From: Candidatus Sumerlaeia bacterium
GTDB lineage: Bacteria > Sumerlaeota > Sumerlaeia > SLMS01 > JAHLLQ01
Assembly: GCA_019634695.1 (NCBI GenBank)
Contig: JAHCAW010000019.1
Coordinates: 1-64,000, forward strand
DNA length: 64,000 bases
Reading direction: 5' to 3'
The notes under the pieces were generated by a model that worked only from the letters and a program-made list of their open reading frames with translations, was not told the DNA's origin and did not search any database. Position numbers and translations under genes: made by a program. This document shows positions 55,288-64,000 of this stretch, piece by piece (the stretch's first letter is position 1; every line of letters begins with the position of its first letter).

Positions 55288-58200
55288 ATGAGGAAACTGC
55301 TTCTTCAGGACTGAGCCTGTCGGTGCTCGCATCGTCGGCTCATGCGGCAACCATCACGGTCGGCCAGACTGGCGCCGACCACACGACGATTGCGGCCGCG
55401 CTCGCGGTCGCCGTCGCGAACGACGTCGTCCAGATCATCGACGACGCCGTTTACGACGAGGCGATCAGCATCACCGTGCCGCTGACCCTGGAAGGCACGG
55501 GCTTGAACCGTCCGGTGATCGCGGCCCGCCCGGGCCCGACGCAGGTCACGGGCGACACGGGCGGCACCGACGGTCTGGTCGTCCAACTGACCACGCCCGG
55601 CAACGTCACGCTGCGCAACTTGATCATCATCCCGTCCAAGACGACCACCCCGACGGACGATCTGGTCCGCAGCGGCGGCACCAACGCGATCAACCTGCTG
55701 ATGGAAGACGTTGTCGTCACCTCCAACAACGGCGCCGACGCGCCGGTGACCACCACGGGCCTGACGGAGGTCGATCTGACCGGCGCCACCCAGACGGGCG
55801 ACGACGGCGTGTTCCTCACCGGGACGAACTCGACCTTCACGCTGCGCCGCACGGTGATCTCGCATCACGCCAACGCCGGCGCGGGCCGCGACGGCCTGGT
55901 CTGCTCGGGCGCCACCAACCAGTACTTCATCGAGGAAGGCTGCGTCTTCTCCTACATGGGCCGTCTGGGTATCCAGGCCAACGGCGGCACGTTCGACATC
56001 AACTCCGGCGCCGGCACACGGGTGCGCGTCATCGGCAACAAGGGCTTCGCGGGCATCTGGTACGCGGGCGCCCAGGCAACGACGCCGCGCGCGATCAACG
56101 GATGCGACATCGTCCACAACGTCGGCACGGTGGCCGCACAGGGCTGGGGCGTCGAGAACCAGAGCCGCGGCACCACGACCGGCACGTTCTCGAACATGCG
56201 CATCTGGGGCAACGGCGGCCAGGGCTTCCTGATCGGCTCCGTCGGCACCGCTGACACGGTGCTCAACAACGTGACCATCGGAGGAAACCAGCGCGCGGCT
56301 CTCGAAGTCGCCGCGGCGGTTTCGCCGGCCGTCAACGCCGGCAACATCACGATCAACGACAGCATCCTGGCCGGAAACGGCGATCTCCTGAGTGCCACCA
56401 ACGTGATCCGCCACAACGGCGCAGGCACGATGACGATCAACAACAGCGCCATCATCACCGAGGGTCGTCTGGCCTTCGCCACCCCGGTGATCGATGGGAC
56501 TGGCACCGTTGTCCAGAACAACGTCATCAACGGCGATCCGGAGTTCACCAGTGGCTCCTTCACGAACGCTGCGTTCCTTGAAGTGCGGAATCCGGCTTAT
56601 GTCGGAGCCGGCTCCGGCGCCTCCGATCTTGTCGGTGGCGGAAGCCTTGGCGCCGCAGAGCCCGTCTATGTTTGGGACGTCGCCGGCAGCGGCGACTTCC
56701 AGGCCCCCGCGAGCTGGAGCCCCGCACGCAACACGCCCGCGATCACCGACCGCCTCGTCTTCGACGGCATCGCAACTGCAGGCGCCATCACCGCGACCAA
56801 CCTGCCCGGCGGCGCGAGCACTCAGGAAATCGGCAGGCTGATCCTTCGCAATGGGGCTGACGTGACCATCACGACCGCTACGGAAGGTGCGCTGGCCCAA
56901 CCCAACCTGCGGCCCAACGAAGACGGCACCGTCGGCTATGGCATGTCCATTTCGGCGGACTCCAAGCTGACCTTCGGCGGCACTGTTGGTGTCATGATCC
57001 GTACCGGGTATCCGACGGGTCCGACAGTTCCTTCCGTCAAAGCCCGCGTCGACGGTAGCATCCGCTTCACCTCGTCGGCCGCTATGGCCGGCGTCGCTCA
57101 TCGGCTTGTTGCAAGCTCGATCGACGGCATCGTCTTCGAGGACGGTTCCTCGTTCGAGTTCGCCGCCCGCGGCGGCAGTTGGGGCTTCCCCTTCAGCAGC
57201 GTCGGCCGCGTGCGCTTCAACAACGGCTCGGCGTTCTACCAAGGTGGAACGGCAGCGGCCGTTTCCGAAGGCACCGGCTCGAATCCGTTCAACAACAATG
57301 ACGCCCGCATGTTCTGCGAACCCGACAGCCTCTTCTACAACTGGACGTCGGTGATCTCGACCAGTGGTGCGGCCTTCGGCCGCTCGTACGGCAACCTGAC
57401 CCTCGACAACCGCGGCGCCGCGGCCACTTGGGGCGGTGCGTCGCCTTGGGAGATCCAGGGCGACCTGCTCTTCAAGTCCACGATGGCAGCCGCTTATCAG
57501 TTCGCGGCCGCGGGCTCGACCGGCGATCCGCAGCTCACCGTTGGCGGTGACTGGACCATCGAAAACGGTGGCCGATACAACGACCTGTACACGGGCGCGA
57601 GCAACAGCATCCTGATCGCCGGCAACGTCGATTGGGCCGGCACCCTCATCAACATCGCCGCGGGCAGCACGCGCATCTACGGCTTCAACGGCACCGCGCC
57701 GCAGACCGTCTCGATCCCCGCAACCGTCACGCTCAACGGCATCTCGGTCGACAACGCCGCAGGCGTGACGATCACGGGCGACCTCAACGTCCGCAACGTC
57801 GTGAACATGATCAACGGCGACATCACCGGCAACCTGATCCTGGGCGCCACCGCCGTCGTGAACCGCAGCCTGAACGCCGCCGTCACCGGCGCGCGCACCC
57901 TGCCGATCGGCTCGACGCCGGTGACGTTCAACATCACCAGCGCCGGCACCGGCACGGGCACCGTCTCGGGTTCGACCACGGCGAGTGCGGGCGCCAGCCT
58001 GCCCGCCCTGACCACGGGCATCAACCGCACGTGGGACCTGACGGCCACCGGCATCTCGGGCTACACCGCGACGCTGACGTTTACCTACCTCGACGGCGAC
58101 CTTGGTGCCGCCAACGAAGCCTCGCTCCGCGCGGCCCGCTTCAATGGCTCCACTTGGGACGTCTTCCCGAGCTCGACCGTCGACACCGGCACCAACACGG

Positions 58201-58289
58201 TCACCGTCACCGGCGTCACCGAGCTGTCGACCTGGACGCTCGTCGACCAGTCGGCCAACGTCCGCGAGTGGTCGATCCTGAACCACTGA
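55288..58289 (+). CDS. Large secreted beta-helix-type protein with a frameshift in its signal peptide
   Basis: The ATG at 55,288, behind GGAAGGAG, reads MRKLLLQD then TGA. The main frame enters at about 55,308, so the predicted N terminus is MRKLLLQ plus GLSLSVLASSAHAATI, a good signal peptide with AHA cleavage. One missing G in CAGGA restores it. The 988-residue main frame (from GTG 55,323) is a repetitive right-handed beta-helix: NGTISINNS-like runs of TLRNLIIIP, NTFDINSGAGTRVRV, GGEnRRAALEVA-like units and late TVTLNGISVDNAAGVTITGD. It resembles polymorphic surface proteins and autotransporter passengers, but no beta-barrel or PEP-CTERM signal is seen. If the frameshift is real, export fails. 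Confidence 0.78.
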
Positions 58290-58319
58290 TCGCCGCAACC
58301 CCACAACCTCTCGACCCCC

Positions 58320-58347
58320 GCGGCCCCCGGAGCAATCCGGGGGCCGC
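58320..58347. terminator. Terminator-like hairpin after the beta-helix gene
   Basis: GCGGCCCCCGGA and TCCGGGGGCCGC pair perfectly over 12 bp with a GCAA tetraloop, followed by GTTCGTTTGG. It lies 30 bp past the stop. Confidence 0.8.
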
Positions 58348-58396
58348 GTTCGTTTGGTGAACACGGAACAAACGGAAGGAACGGAACTCCAGGGAG

Positions 58397-58703
58397 TGAT
58401 ACGGAATCGGCAGACTGATGCCAGTCGTCCTGCAACATGTCGCGTGGCGGGGCTGTTTACTGTGGCTTGGGCGTCTCGCCCAAGTTCAGCCACTCCACGC
58501 GCATGGCTGGGATTCTTGAGCTTGAACTGGTCTGCTCGAATGCCTGCTCAGCCGCCGGCTTGGGCTTGGAGCCTCCTTCTCTTGGCGAGATCCCCCGAAC
58601 TTGGGCGAGACCCGCCTTCGCTGTTCAGCTTCGGCGCGCCAAGCGCCCAAGCCACAGTTAAAGAATCCGACGCTGCAATCAATTTCCCGAAGTCGTATGA
58701 TAC
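58397..58703 (+). repeat. MITE-like palindromic repeat, copy B
   Basis: Inverted second copy of the element at 15,778-16,122. The 15-bp inverted repeat is at 58,459-58,473 and 58,644-58,658, and the core is 58,417-58,658. The outer ends carry TGATACGG and CGTATGA in the position of the terminal inverted repeats. It lies in the 481-bp gap between the terminator of the beta-helix gene and the end of the convergent membrane protein gene. Open frames through it, such as 58,437-58,661, arise from the repeat and are not taken as genes. Confidence 0.8.
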
Positions 58704-58770
58704 GGATTCAGGGCGATCATCGCGGCGCCGGAGGCCGATTGGGGTGCTTGCCCTCGGCGAGCGCGAACGC

Positions 58771-59838
58771 TCAGCGCCCCCCTTCTGTGGTACTCCCGAC
58801 CTCCTGTGGCGGAGCCGGCGGTGGCAGAGGCGGTGCGCCGTCGGGATCGTGGAACACGGCCGCGCGCATGAAGCGTTCCCATGCCGCGTCGGCTTGGGCC
58901 AGAAGGCGCTCGCGCGAATCGGCCTCCAGCCGCGACTGCCGGTGCCGAATGCCCGGAAGCAACACGGCCAGCAGGATGGCGAACGGAACGGCGATCCAAT
59001 CGCTCTGATGGCCGGTGATGAAAGTCTCCCACGAGTAGGGCGACCTGCTGTAGCGCGAATACGGGAAGAGCAACTCCACGCCAGCGGACAAGCAACCGTA
59101 GAGACAGAACCACAAGAAGATCACGCCTGCTACCGCTCCAAGGCCGTGCGTAACGGCGTCGCCGATCACCTCGGACCACTGCTTGTCGAAACGCCAACAC
59201 CGCATACGAGGCCAGAGGATGACAACGCGGCCGAGCATTGCCGCGACCACATGGACCAATCGAACGACTTGCTTCGCCGAAGCGGCCCACAGGCCGAGCA
59301 GCATCAGGTTGGGCAACGCGATTCGACCAACCGCCAGCAGATAGAACAGCGGAACCGCCAGAAGGAAGACAATGGCCATGCCGGTGACGAGAGCCCAACT
59401 GCGCTCGCGATGCTCGAGAAAGATGGCTTCGAGCACCTCGCGGCCGGAGAATCCCACCAGCCAGATGTCCGTGGCGGCCTGAGTCAGGCAGCAGCGGTAG
59501 CTGAAGATGCCGGAGACTGTTGCCGGCAGACGCGGTTCGGGATTCGGTCGTCGCTGGCGATGCCACGACAAGGGCAGCCAGAGGGCGAAGCAGGCGGGCG
59601 GAATCAGCGGCGCGATGCAGAAGAGGCACGAAAACAGAACGAAGGTGAAGCACAGAAGAACGCCCAGAAGAGCGAGGAAGATGGCCACGATGCGGCCAAG
59701 GATTCCCGGCAGCGAAGGCCGCTTCGACAGGCGCCGCGCACGGAAGAGTTGATAGAGAGTGTTGGAATCCTCGGTTGCGAGCCAGGGATCGGCGCGGCGC
59801 AGCCACCGGGGGAATGCAGGTTCCAGGTCGGGAGCCAT
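58771..59838 (-). CDS. Membrane protein of unknown function, paralogue of the 50.1-kb gene
   Basis: A 355-residue protein with about six helices, among them VAIFLALLGVLLCFTFVLF and VTGMAIVFLLAVPLFYLLA. It shares with the 50.1-kb protein the boxes FPRWLRRADPWLATEDSN at the N terminus and DIWLVGFSGREVLEAIFLE in the middle, with the helices in the same order, so the two are likely paralogues. The C-terminal domain is different: RQSRLEADSRERLLAQADAA then a Pro-rich end. No family is recognised. The start ATG at 59,838 matches the paralogue's N terminus; an upstream in-frame start at 59,895 is possible. Confidence 0.72.
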   Translation of the reverse strand: MAPDLEPAFPRWLRRADPWLATEDSNTLYQLFRARRLSKRPSLPGILGRIVAIFLALLGVLLCFTFVLFSCLFCIAPLIPPACFALWLPLSWHRQRRPNPEPRLPATVSGIFSYRCCLTQAATDIWLVGFSGREVLEAIFLEHRERSWALVTGMAIVFLLAVPLFYLLAVGRIALPNLMLLGLWAASAKQVVRLVHVVAAMLGRVVILWPRMRCWRFDKQWSEVIGDAVTHGLGAVAGVIFLWFCLYGCLSAGVELLFPYSRYSRSPYSWETFITGHQSDWIAVPFAILLAVLLPGIRHRQSRLEADSRERLLAQADAAWERFMRAAVFHDPDGAPPLPPPAPPQEVGSTTEGGR

Positions 59839-59988
59839 GCGTGGAAGTGTTGCCGGATCGCGTCCCGGCGCAACACGGAAGTGACATTGTGGCAAGTGGT
59901 GAGCGTCGTTCGAGCGGCGCCGGACTCAGGCTTGTTCGGAGCAGACCGGGACACGACGGTCAAGTCGGGGCGCCGCGTGGCGGGGCGT

Positions 59989-61491
59989 CTACTCGACGGC
60001 CCAGATGTCGGAGGCGTCGAGGCCGCCGGGGCGGAAGATGATGAGGTCCGACTCGGCAATGTCGCCGGCGAGGTTCTCCGAGACGGCGCGTGCGTAGTGG
60101 CGTGCCCCGGCGGTGAGTCCGGTGACGCGCACGATGTGTTGCTGGCCGCGGAGGCGATCCGGCGTGGCGACGAATGGGGTGTCCGGCGTGCGGCCGTATC
60201 GCACCGATCGCGTTGCCGGGTCGTCCGTCGCCCAGCGGATATCGACGGCCGAGGAAGAGACCGGCAGCACTTGCACGTTGGAGAGGACGGGCGGAGTCGG
60301 GTCGGCCCCGTGCGTCAGCGCCCAGTCGAGGAAGACGAACGCGCCCTCGATCTGTTCCTGCTGCGTGGGCAGGATGTACGTGCCGGGGACGACGAAGCCG
60401 CCCTCCGCGGCGGTGCGCGGCCGCACCTCCAGCGTCAGCGTCGGCACGCCGTAGACGGCGTGGAACGTGTCGTCCGTCACGCCGGCACCCGTGTAGCCCA
60501 ACGCCACGCCCCATGAACCCGGCACGAAGGTCTGGTTGTGCACCGGGCGCATGGCGTTCGCCATGCCGTTGACCAGCGGGCCCATCGTTTCGACGCCCGG
60601 CGCCACGGCCGTCGTCCACGCCCAACTGTGCATGATCAGGTTGCCGTAGGTGTGGTAGTTGATACAGCCGACCAGGCGCGTGCCGCGCGACTTGACCCAA
60701 TTGTCGAGGGCGATGTTCTCGGGCTCACTGAGCGGCGACGGTCCGCCCCAGGTCGCCGACGAGGTGCTCGTCGACGATGCCCAGCGATAGGGGAAGTTGC
60801 GGTTCAGATCCACGCCGAAGGTGCCGTTGCCGTTGTTGCGGCGATTCTTGCGCCACAGGCGGTCGTTCGTGTGCGTGAAGACGTAGCCATCGGGATTGGC
60901 GACGAGGATGACGTAGAGCTGCATCGAGTCGATGATCTGGGTGCTGCGCGTCTCGGTGCCGTAGTTGTCGAGCAGGTGGTCGACGATGCCGAGCAGGGTC
61001 ATGCCGGAGAGCCACTCGCGGGCGTGCTGGAGACTGAAGAGGAGAACTTCGGGCTCGTCGGTTTCGTCGAGGGCGACGTTGTCGCTGATCTTGAGCATCC
61101 AGAGTTCGCGGCCCTCGTGCGTCTGTCCGATGGTTGACAGCGACACACGGCCGGGATAGGCGGCCACGCGCGCCTGCATGGCAGCCTCGTATTCGGCGAA
61201 GGTCAGGTATCCGTCGACGGCCTTGGGGTCGAGAGGGGGAAGCGGGCGCTCGGTGAGCTTGAAGCCTTCGCGCTCGAGCGTCTCGTGCTCGCCGGACGAG
61301 ACATAGACGAGCGCGCGCCCGTCGCCGACCTCCCAGATGTCGAAGCCTTCGCGCACGAGGAAGTCGACCGCGCCGGGCCACTCGACGGGCACTTCGACGA
61401 GGCGGCCCGGGCTCTCGGCGACGGCTCCGCGCATCGTGATCGCGGTGAGAGCAATGCCAGCCAGCCAGCGGCGCGTTCGGTTCCACTTCAT
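59989..61491 (-). CDS. Secreted M14 zinc carboxypeptidase
   Basis: A 500-residue exported carboxypeptidase. Signal peptide: MKWNRTRRWLAGIALTAITM and GAVA. A propeptide-like region (about 30-90) precedes the M14 domain: SLQHAREWLSG (HxxE zinc ligands), VANPDGYVFTHTNDRLWRKN, FGVDLNRNFPYRW, CINYHTYGNLIMHSW (third His) and the catalytic Glu in VPTLTLEVRPR. A C-terminal fibronectin-like domain (about 400-490, PVLSNVQVLPVSSSAVDIRW) follows. It probably digests exogenous peptides. Start ATG 61,491; a second ATG at 61,506 would add five residues. Confidence 0.93.
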   Translation of the reverse strand: MKWNRTRRWLAGIALTAITMRGAVAESPGRLVEVPVEWPGAVDFLVREGFDIWEVGDGRALVYVSSGEHETLEREGFKLTERPLPPLDPKAVDGYLTFAEYEAAMQARVAAYPGRVSLSTIGQTHEGRELWMLKISDNVALDETDEPEVLLFSLQHAREWLSGMTLLGIVDHLLDNYGTETRSTQIIDSMQLYVILVANPDGYVFTHTNDRLWRKNRRNNGNGTFGVDLNRNFPYRWASSTSTSSATWGGPSPLSEPENIALDNWVKSRGTRLVGCINYHTYGNLIMHSWAWTTAVAPGVETMGPLVNGMANAMRPVHNQTFVPGSWGVALGYTGAGVTDDTFHAVYGVPTLTLEVRPRTAAEGGFVVPGTYILPTQQEQIEGAFVFLDWALTHGADPTPPVLSNVQVLPVSSSAVDIRWATDDPATRSVRYGRTPDTPFVATPDRLRGQQHIVRVTGLTAGARHYARAVSENLAGDIAESDLIIFRPGGLDASDIWAVE

Positions 61492-61575
61492 GTTCCGGGC
61501 CCCCATCGGCTGGATACCCGTCAGCGTGACGCCGGACGGCGTCCCGTGCAACCCGGAATGGCGAGGAGCGGTCGG

Positions 61576-62991
61576 CTAGGGGGTGCGCTGCGCCTCGCGC
61601 CACTTGCGGGCGGCGCGGGCACGGAAGCGCTGGAGGAGGTCGGCGCGGCAGTCCTCGAAGGCGATTGGCGCGGACGGCTCATATGCCTCGAGCTTCAGCA
61701 GCAGGTAGCCCTTGCCGGTTTCGATGGGGGGCGAGAGGGCGCCGGGCGCAAGGAGGCCGAGCTCGGTGTCGTACAAGGCGCTGGAAGGTTCCTGCAGCCA
61801 ACCGAGGCTGCCGTCGGCCGCGGCGGTGATGGCGGCGGAGTGCTCGCGTGCGGCCTGCTCGAAGGTCAGCTCGCCGTCGAGGATGCGCTGGCGCAGGGAG
61901 CGGGCCTCATCGCGAACGCGGCGGCGCACCTCCCAGTCCTCGCGGTCGGCCCCGGTGGTCCAGTCCGGCGCGGTGAGGAGAATCTCGCGGGCGAGTCGCC
62001 GCGGGCCACGGCGCGGCAGGGCGGCATCGTAGAGCGCGCGCAGGTCGGCCTCGTCGGGTTCGATCGTGGCAGCGTGGGCGATGGAGGCGGCTTCGGCTGC
62101 GAGGTGATTGCCGAGGAACGCGAGTTCCGCGTCGATGTCGGCGGCGGCGACAACGAGCGCGCGCTCGACCAGTTCGGACCAGTTGTCGGCGCTGTTCGTC
62201 CGAACATGCACGGCCAATCGCACGGCCAGCGCGCGGCACGCGGCGGCGCGCATTTCGGCCGGATCGAGCGCAGGCTCGACGGCAGGGAACTCCTGGCGCA
62301 CCCACAGGATGTTCCAGCCCGAGCGCGTGCGAAAGGGACCCGAGATCGTGCCGACGGGAGAGAGGGTCAGGTGGTCCTGAAACGTGGGGCCAAGGGTGGT
62401 TGGATCAACCACGCCCATGTGCCCGCCACGCGCACTGCTGGGGGCATCGCTCCACAGGCGTGCAATAGCCGCGAAGTTGTCGGGGGTGAGCTGATCGGCA
62501 AGCGCGTGGGCGCGCTTGCCGGCGGGCGAGTCGGGGTCGGCCTCGTTCGGGTCGGCGACGAAAAGATACCAGATATCGAGCCGGCGCGGGGAGCCTTCGG
62601 CGAGTCGCTGACGGGCGATCTCGTCGTCGAGCAATTCCGGTTCGAAGGGACAGGCCTGGTCGATGATGGCGACGGCCGCGCGGAGCTGGAGCTCGTCGCG
62701 GCGGGCGTCGATTCGTTGGGCGATTTGCTCGCGCGTGGCAGTGTCGAGTTCGGCCTGCCCGACAATGCGGGCGAGCAGCGCGCGATCCTGCTCGAAGCGC
62801 ATGGCGAGTTCGGCGGGCTCGAGGTTGTCGTAGCCGAGGACCTCTGTCCACTCGGCGGAACGAAGCCATGCGGGGGGAGCGGGCTCTGCTGCGGCTGTCA
62901 CGCACAGGAGCAGAAGCAAGACCGGGAGCAGAGGGCGAAGCCCCCCGCTCCCGGAAAGGGACGGCAGGTGATGCGATGGTCCTGCGATCAC
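61576..62991 (-). CDS. Periplasmic peptidyl-prolyl isomerase with two parvulin domains
   Basis: A 471-residue protein. It starts with GTG at 62,991, which overlaps the stop of the preceding gene in GTGA, so it is translationally coupled. A signal peptide follows (PLLPVLLLLLCVTAAAEP). The N-terminal helical part (about 40-130) resembles SurA-type chaperones. Two rotamase domains are seen: residues about 135-240 (RRLDIWYLFVADPNEADP, SSARGGHMGVVDPTTLGPTF, ISGPFRTRSGWNILWV) and about 345-450 (LAREILLTAPDWTTG, ADGSLGWLQE, LSPPIETGKGYLLLKLEAYE). It is likely an outer-membrane-protein folding factor. The frame is open upstream, but that is shadow of the LamG-like gene. Confidence 0.85.
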   Translation of the reverse strand: MIAGPSHHLPSLSGSGGLRPLLPVLLLLLCVTAAAEPAPPAWLRSAEWTEVLGYDNLEPAELAMRFEQDRALLARIVGQAELDTATREQIAQRIDARRDELQLRAAVAIIDQACPFEPELLDDEIARQRLAEGSPRRLDIWYLFVADPNEADPDSPAGKRAHALADQLTPDNFAAIARLWSDAPSSARGGHMGVVDPTTLGPTFQDHLTLSPVGTISGPFRTRSGWNILWVRQEFPAVEPALDPAEMRAAACRALAVRLAVHVRTNSADNWSELVERALVVAAADIDAELAFLGNHLAAEAASIAHAATIEPDEADLRALYDAALPRRGPRRLAREILLTAPDWTTGADREDWEVRRRVRDEARSLRQRILDGELTFEQAAREHSAAITAAADGSLGWLQEPSSALYDTELGLLAPGALSPPIETGKGYLLLKLEAYEPSAPIAFEDCRADLLQRFRARAARKWREAQRTP

Positions 62992-63776
62992 TCGTAGGCC
63001 ATCCAGTCGGTGACGTCGGCGGCCGCGGTGGAGATGGCGCTGAAGTCGTCGAAGTAGGTCGAGCGATCGCCAGCGGCGTCGTGATAGGTGAAGATGCCGA
63101 AGGTACCGGTCGGGTCGTGGGCCACCTTGATGGAACCAGTGGCGATGATCGGAGAACCGGTGGGGGGCGTCAGGGTGAGGGTGAAGTTCCGGGGAGTGGC
63201 CGTCTCGAAGGCGAGCTTGACCGTGTACCAGCCCTCGGTCGGAACGAGCGCGGGGGACGTGGTGCTGTCGAGCAGCAGGTCGGTGGTGAGGCCGCCGGTG
63301 GACGTCTGGACGCGCAGGCGCGGGCCGTTGGCGAGCACCGCGGTGTTCGTGTTGAACTGGAGGTGCAAACGTCCGTAACCTCCAACATTGCGATAGAAGA
63401 CGATGCCCATGTACCAGAAGGCGTCGAGTTCGCCGCTGGGGGCGTTGACGACGGGGCCGTAGACCTTGGTCTGGATCGTATAGGCGGTGTCTGTGGCTTC
63501 GCCGGCGAGGAACCAGCGCGTGCCGGCGCCCGGCGTCGTGGCTTGCAGGCGCCCGAAGAAGCCGTCGGTGTTGCCCGGAGGCGGATTGATGGTGACGCTG
63601 CGGTGATCGGTGTGCGTGGTCACCGTGGTGAGCACGCCGCCGGTGAACGTGTCGGCGTCGGACCAGCCAGCGTTCGGTCCGGTCGACCCGAAGGAGTCGC
63701 TGAAGGGCAGTGCGGCTGTGGCGACCGACGCGGCCCCAAGGAGCGCGAGGCCAAGAATGGCAGTGAGTTTCTTCAC
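62988..63776 (-). CDS. Secreted LamG/concanavalin-like protein
   Basis: A 262-residue exported protein (GTG start at 63,776; signal peptide KKLTAILGLALLGAASVATA). The rest is one beta-sandwich with ALPFSDSFGSTGPNAGW, DAFWYMGIVFYRNVGGYGRL, WYTVKLAFETATPRNFTLTL and a final GDRSTYFDDFSAIST, as in concanavalin A-like laminin-G folds. No catalytic site is visible. It is coupled to the parvulin chaperone downstream, which may help it fold. A GGGGAGGA box precedes its start. Confidence 0.8.
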   Translation of the reverse strand: MKKLTAILGLALLGAASVATAALPFSDSFGSTGPNAGWSDADTFTGGVLTTVTTHTDHRSVTINPPPGNTDGFFGRLQATTPGAGTRWFLAGEATDTAYTIQTKVYGPVVNAPSGELDAFWYMGIVFYRNVGGYGRLHLQFNTNTAVLANGPRLRVQTSTGGLTTDLLLDSTTSPALVPTEGWYTVKLAFETATPRNFTLTLTPPTGSPIIATGSIKVAHDPTGTFGIFTYHDAAGDRSTYFDDFSAISTAAADVTDWMAYE

Positions 63777-63932
63777 GGAAAATCCTCCCCGACGAATGGA
63801 TTACTGCGTCCTGCTGCAAGCGTTCTCCGCAGGCGCGGGGGCGAGGTCAACAATGCTTAGGGCGGGCGCCGGCAGGATTCTTCGACATGCCGGAATGCCT
63901 CACTGGGCATAACGGAATGTGCCGAAGACAAG

Positions 63933-63963
63933 TGCGGCGCCCGAGAATGAACCGGGCGCCGCA
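63933..63963. terminator. Terminator-like hairpin near the right edge
   Basis: TGCGGCGCCCG and CGGGCGCCGCA pair perfectly over 11 bp around a nine-base loop. It probably ends a minus-strand gene entering from the right: the reverse strand at 63,994-63,996 reads TAG, 30 bp away. That gene is not in the window, so this is a guess. Confidence 0.55.
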
Positions 63964-64000
63964 GGCGGGCATTCGAGTGCTTGTCGCGTCCGGCTAGAAC

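Noticed and set aside
55305-58493. Open frame of 1,062 codons on the minus strand
   Set aside because: It is antisense to the beta-helix gene; its Val/Gly/Arg/Asp-rich content mirrors that gene's codon bias.
58437-58661. Small frame in repeat copy B that is also open in copy A (minus strand)
   Set aside because: The copies are about 96 percent identical in DNA, so the shared frame is explained by the repeat. Other frames across it are open too.

Overview
The window is a chromosomal stretch of high G+C DNA (roughly two-thirds G+C by eye) from a diderm, Gram-negative-type bacterium. LpxB with a GnnA-like partner, a parvulin chaperone and many signal-peptide proteins point to an outer membrane. 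Large Ser/Thr kinases, a formylglycine-generating-enzyme-type fusion, WD40, VCBS, dockerin and beta-helix proteins, an MqnP-like prenyltransferase and an isolated MEMO protein fit an uncultured planctomycete-, Hydrogenedentes- or Sumerlaeota-like lineage. No rRNA or other marker is present, so this placement is inference. No rRNA, tRNA or CRISPR array was seen.

Layout. 1-7.4 kb: end of a dockerin protein, an FtsX/MacB-like permease, a DegT aminotransferase, a lipoprotein SGNH hydrolase, a P-domain/VCBS secreted protein and PepD. 7.5-15.7 kb, minus strand: a housekeeping cluster ylxM-ffh-rpsP-khpA-rimM, then a DPPR-synthase-like prenyltransferase (where trmD-rplS often sit), a Gfo/Idh/MocA oxidoreductase, lpxB and der. 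15.8-16.1 kb: a palindromic, MITE-like repeat whose inverted second copy lies at 58.4-58.7 kb. 16.3-25 kb, plus strand: secreted protein, MEMO, zinc peptidase, BirA, a beta-lactamase-fold protein with altered catalytic motifs, YicC and an 11-unit WD40 protein cut off by an IS element (25,081-26,457). 26.5-29.2 kb: small secreted proteins, sucD without sucC, and a bacilliredoxin.

29.4-38.9 kb is a plus-strand run: kinase-FGE fusion, pabB, mutY, a kinase fused to a membrane domain with the His spacing of a di-heme cytochrome b, a three-heme-site cytochrome c and polX. The kinase/cytochrome pair is the most interesting observation: it looks like a membrane redox sensor whose output is Ser/Thr phosphorylation. 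A 640-bp spacer with a decayed copy of the polX 3' end follows, then ligA on the other strand.

41.8-46.1 kb: an operon with an MqnP-like prenyltransferase, a small GT-B-like protein, MurJ and a glycosyltransferase. 46.1-49.9 kb, minus strand: coaX, an M14 peptidase with an extra C-terminal domain, and ilvE. 50-64 kb: a membrane protein with a paralogue at 58.8 kb, FabG, a CBM9-like secreted protein, a GH13 amylase, a MoaD/ThiS-like protein, a large beta-helix protein whose signal peptide is split by an apparent 1-bp frameshift, a secreted M14 carboxypeptidase, a two-domain parvulin and a secreted LamG-like protein. Several transcription units end in GC-rich perfect hairpins.
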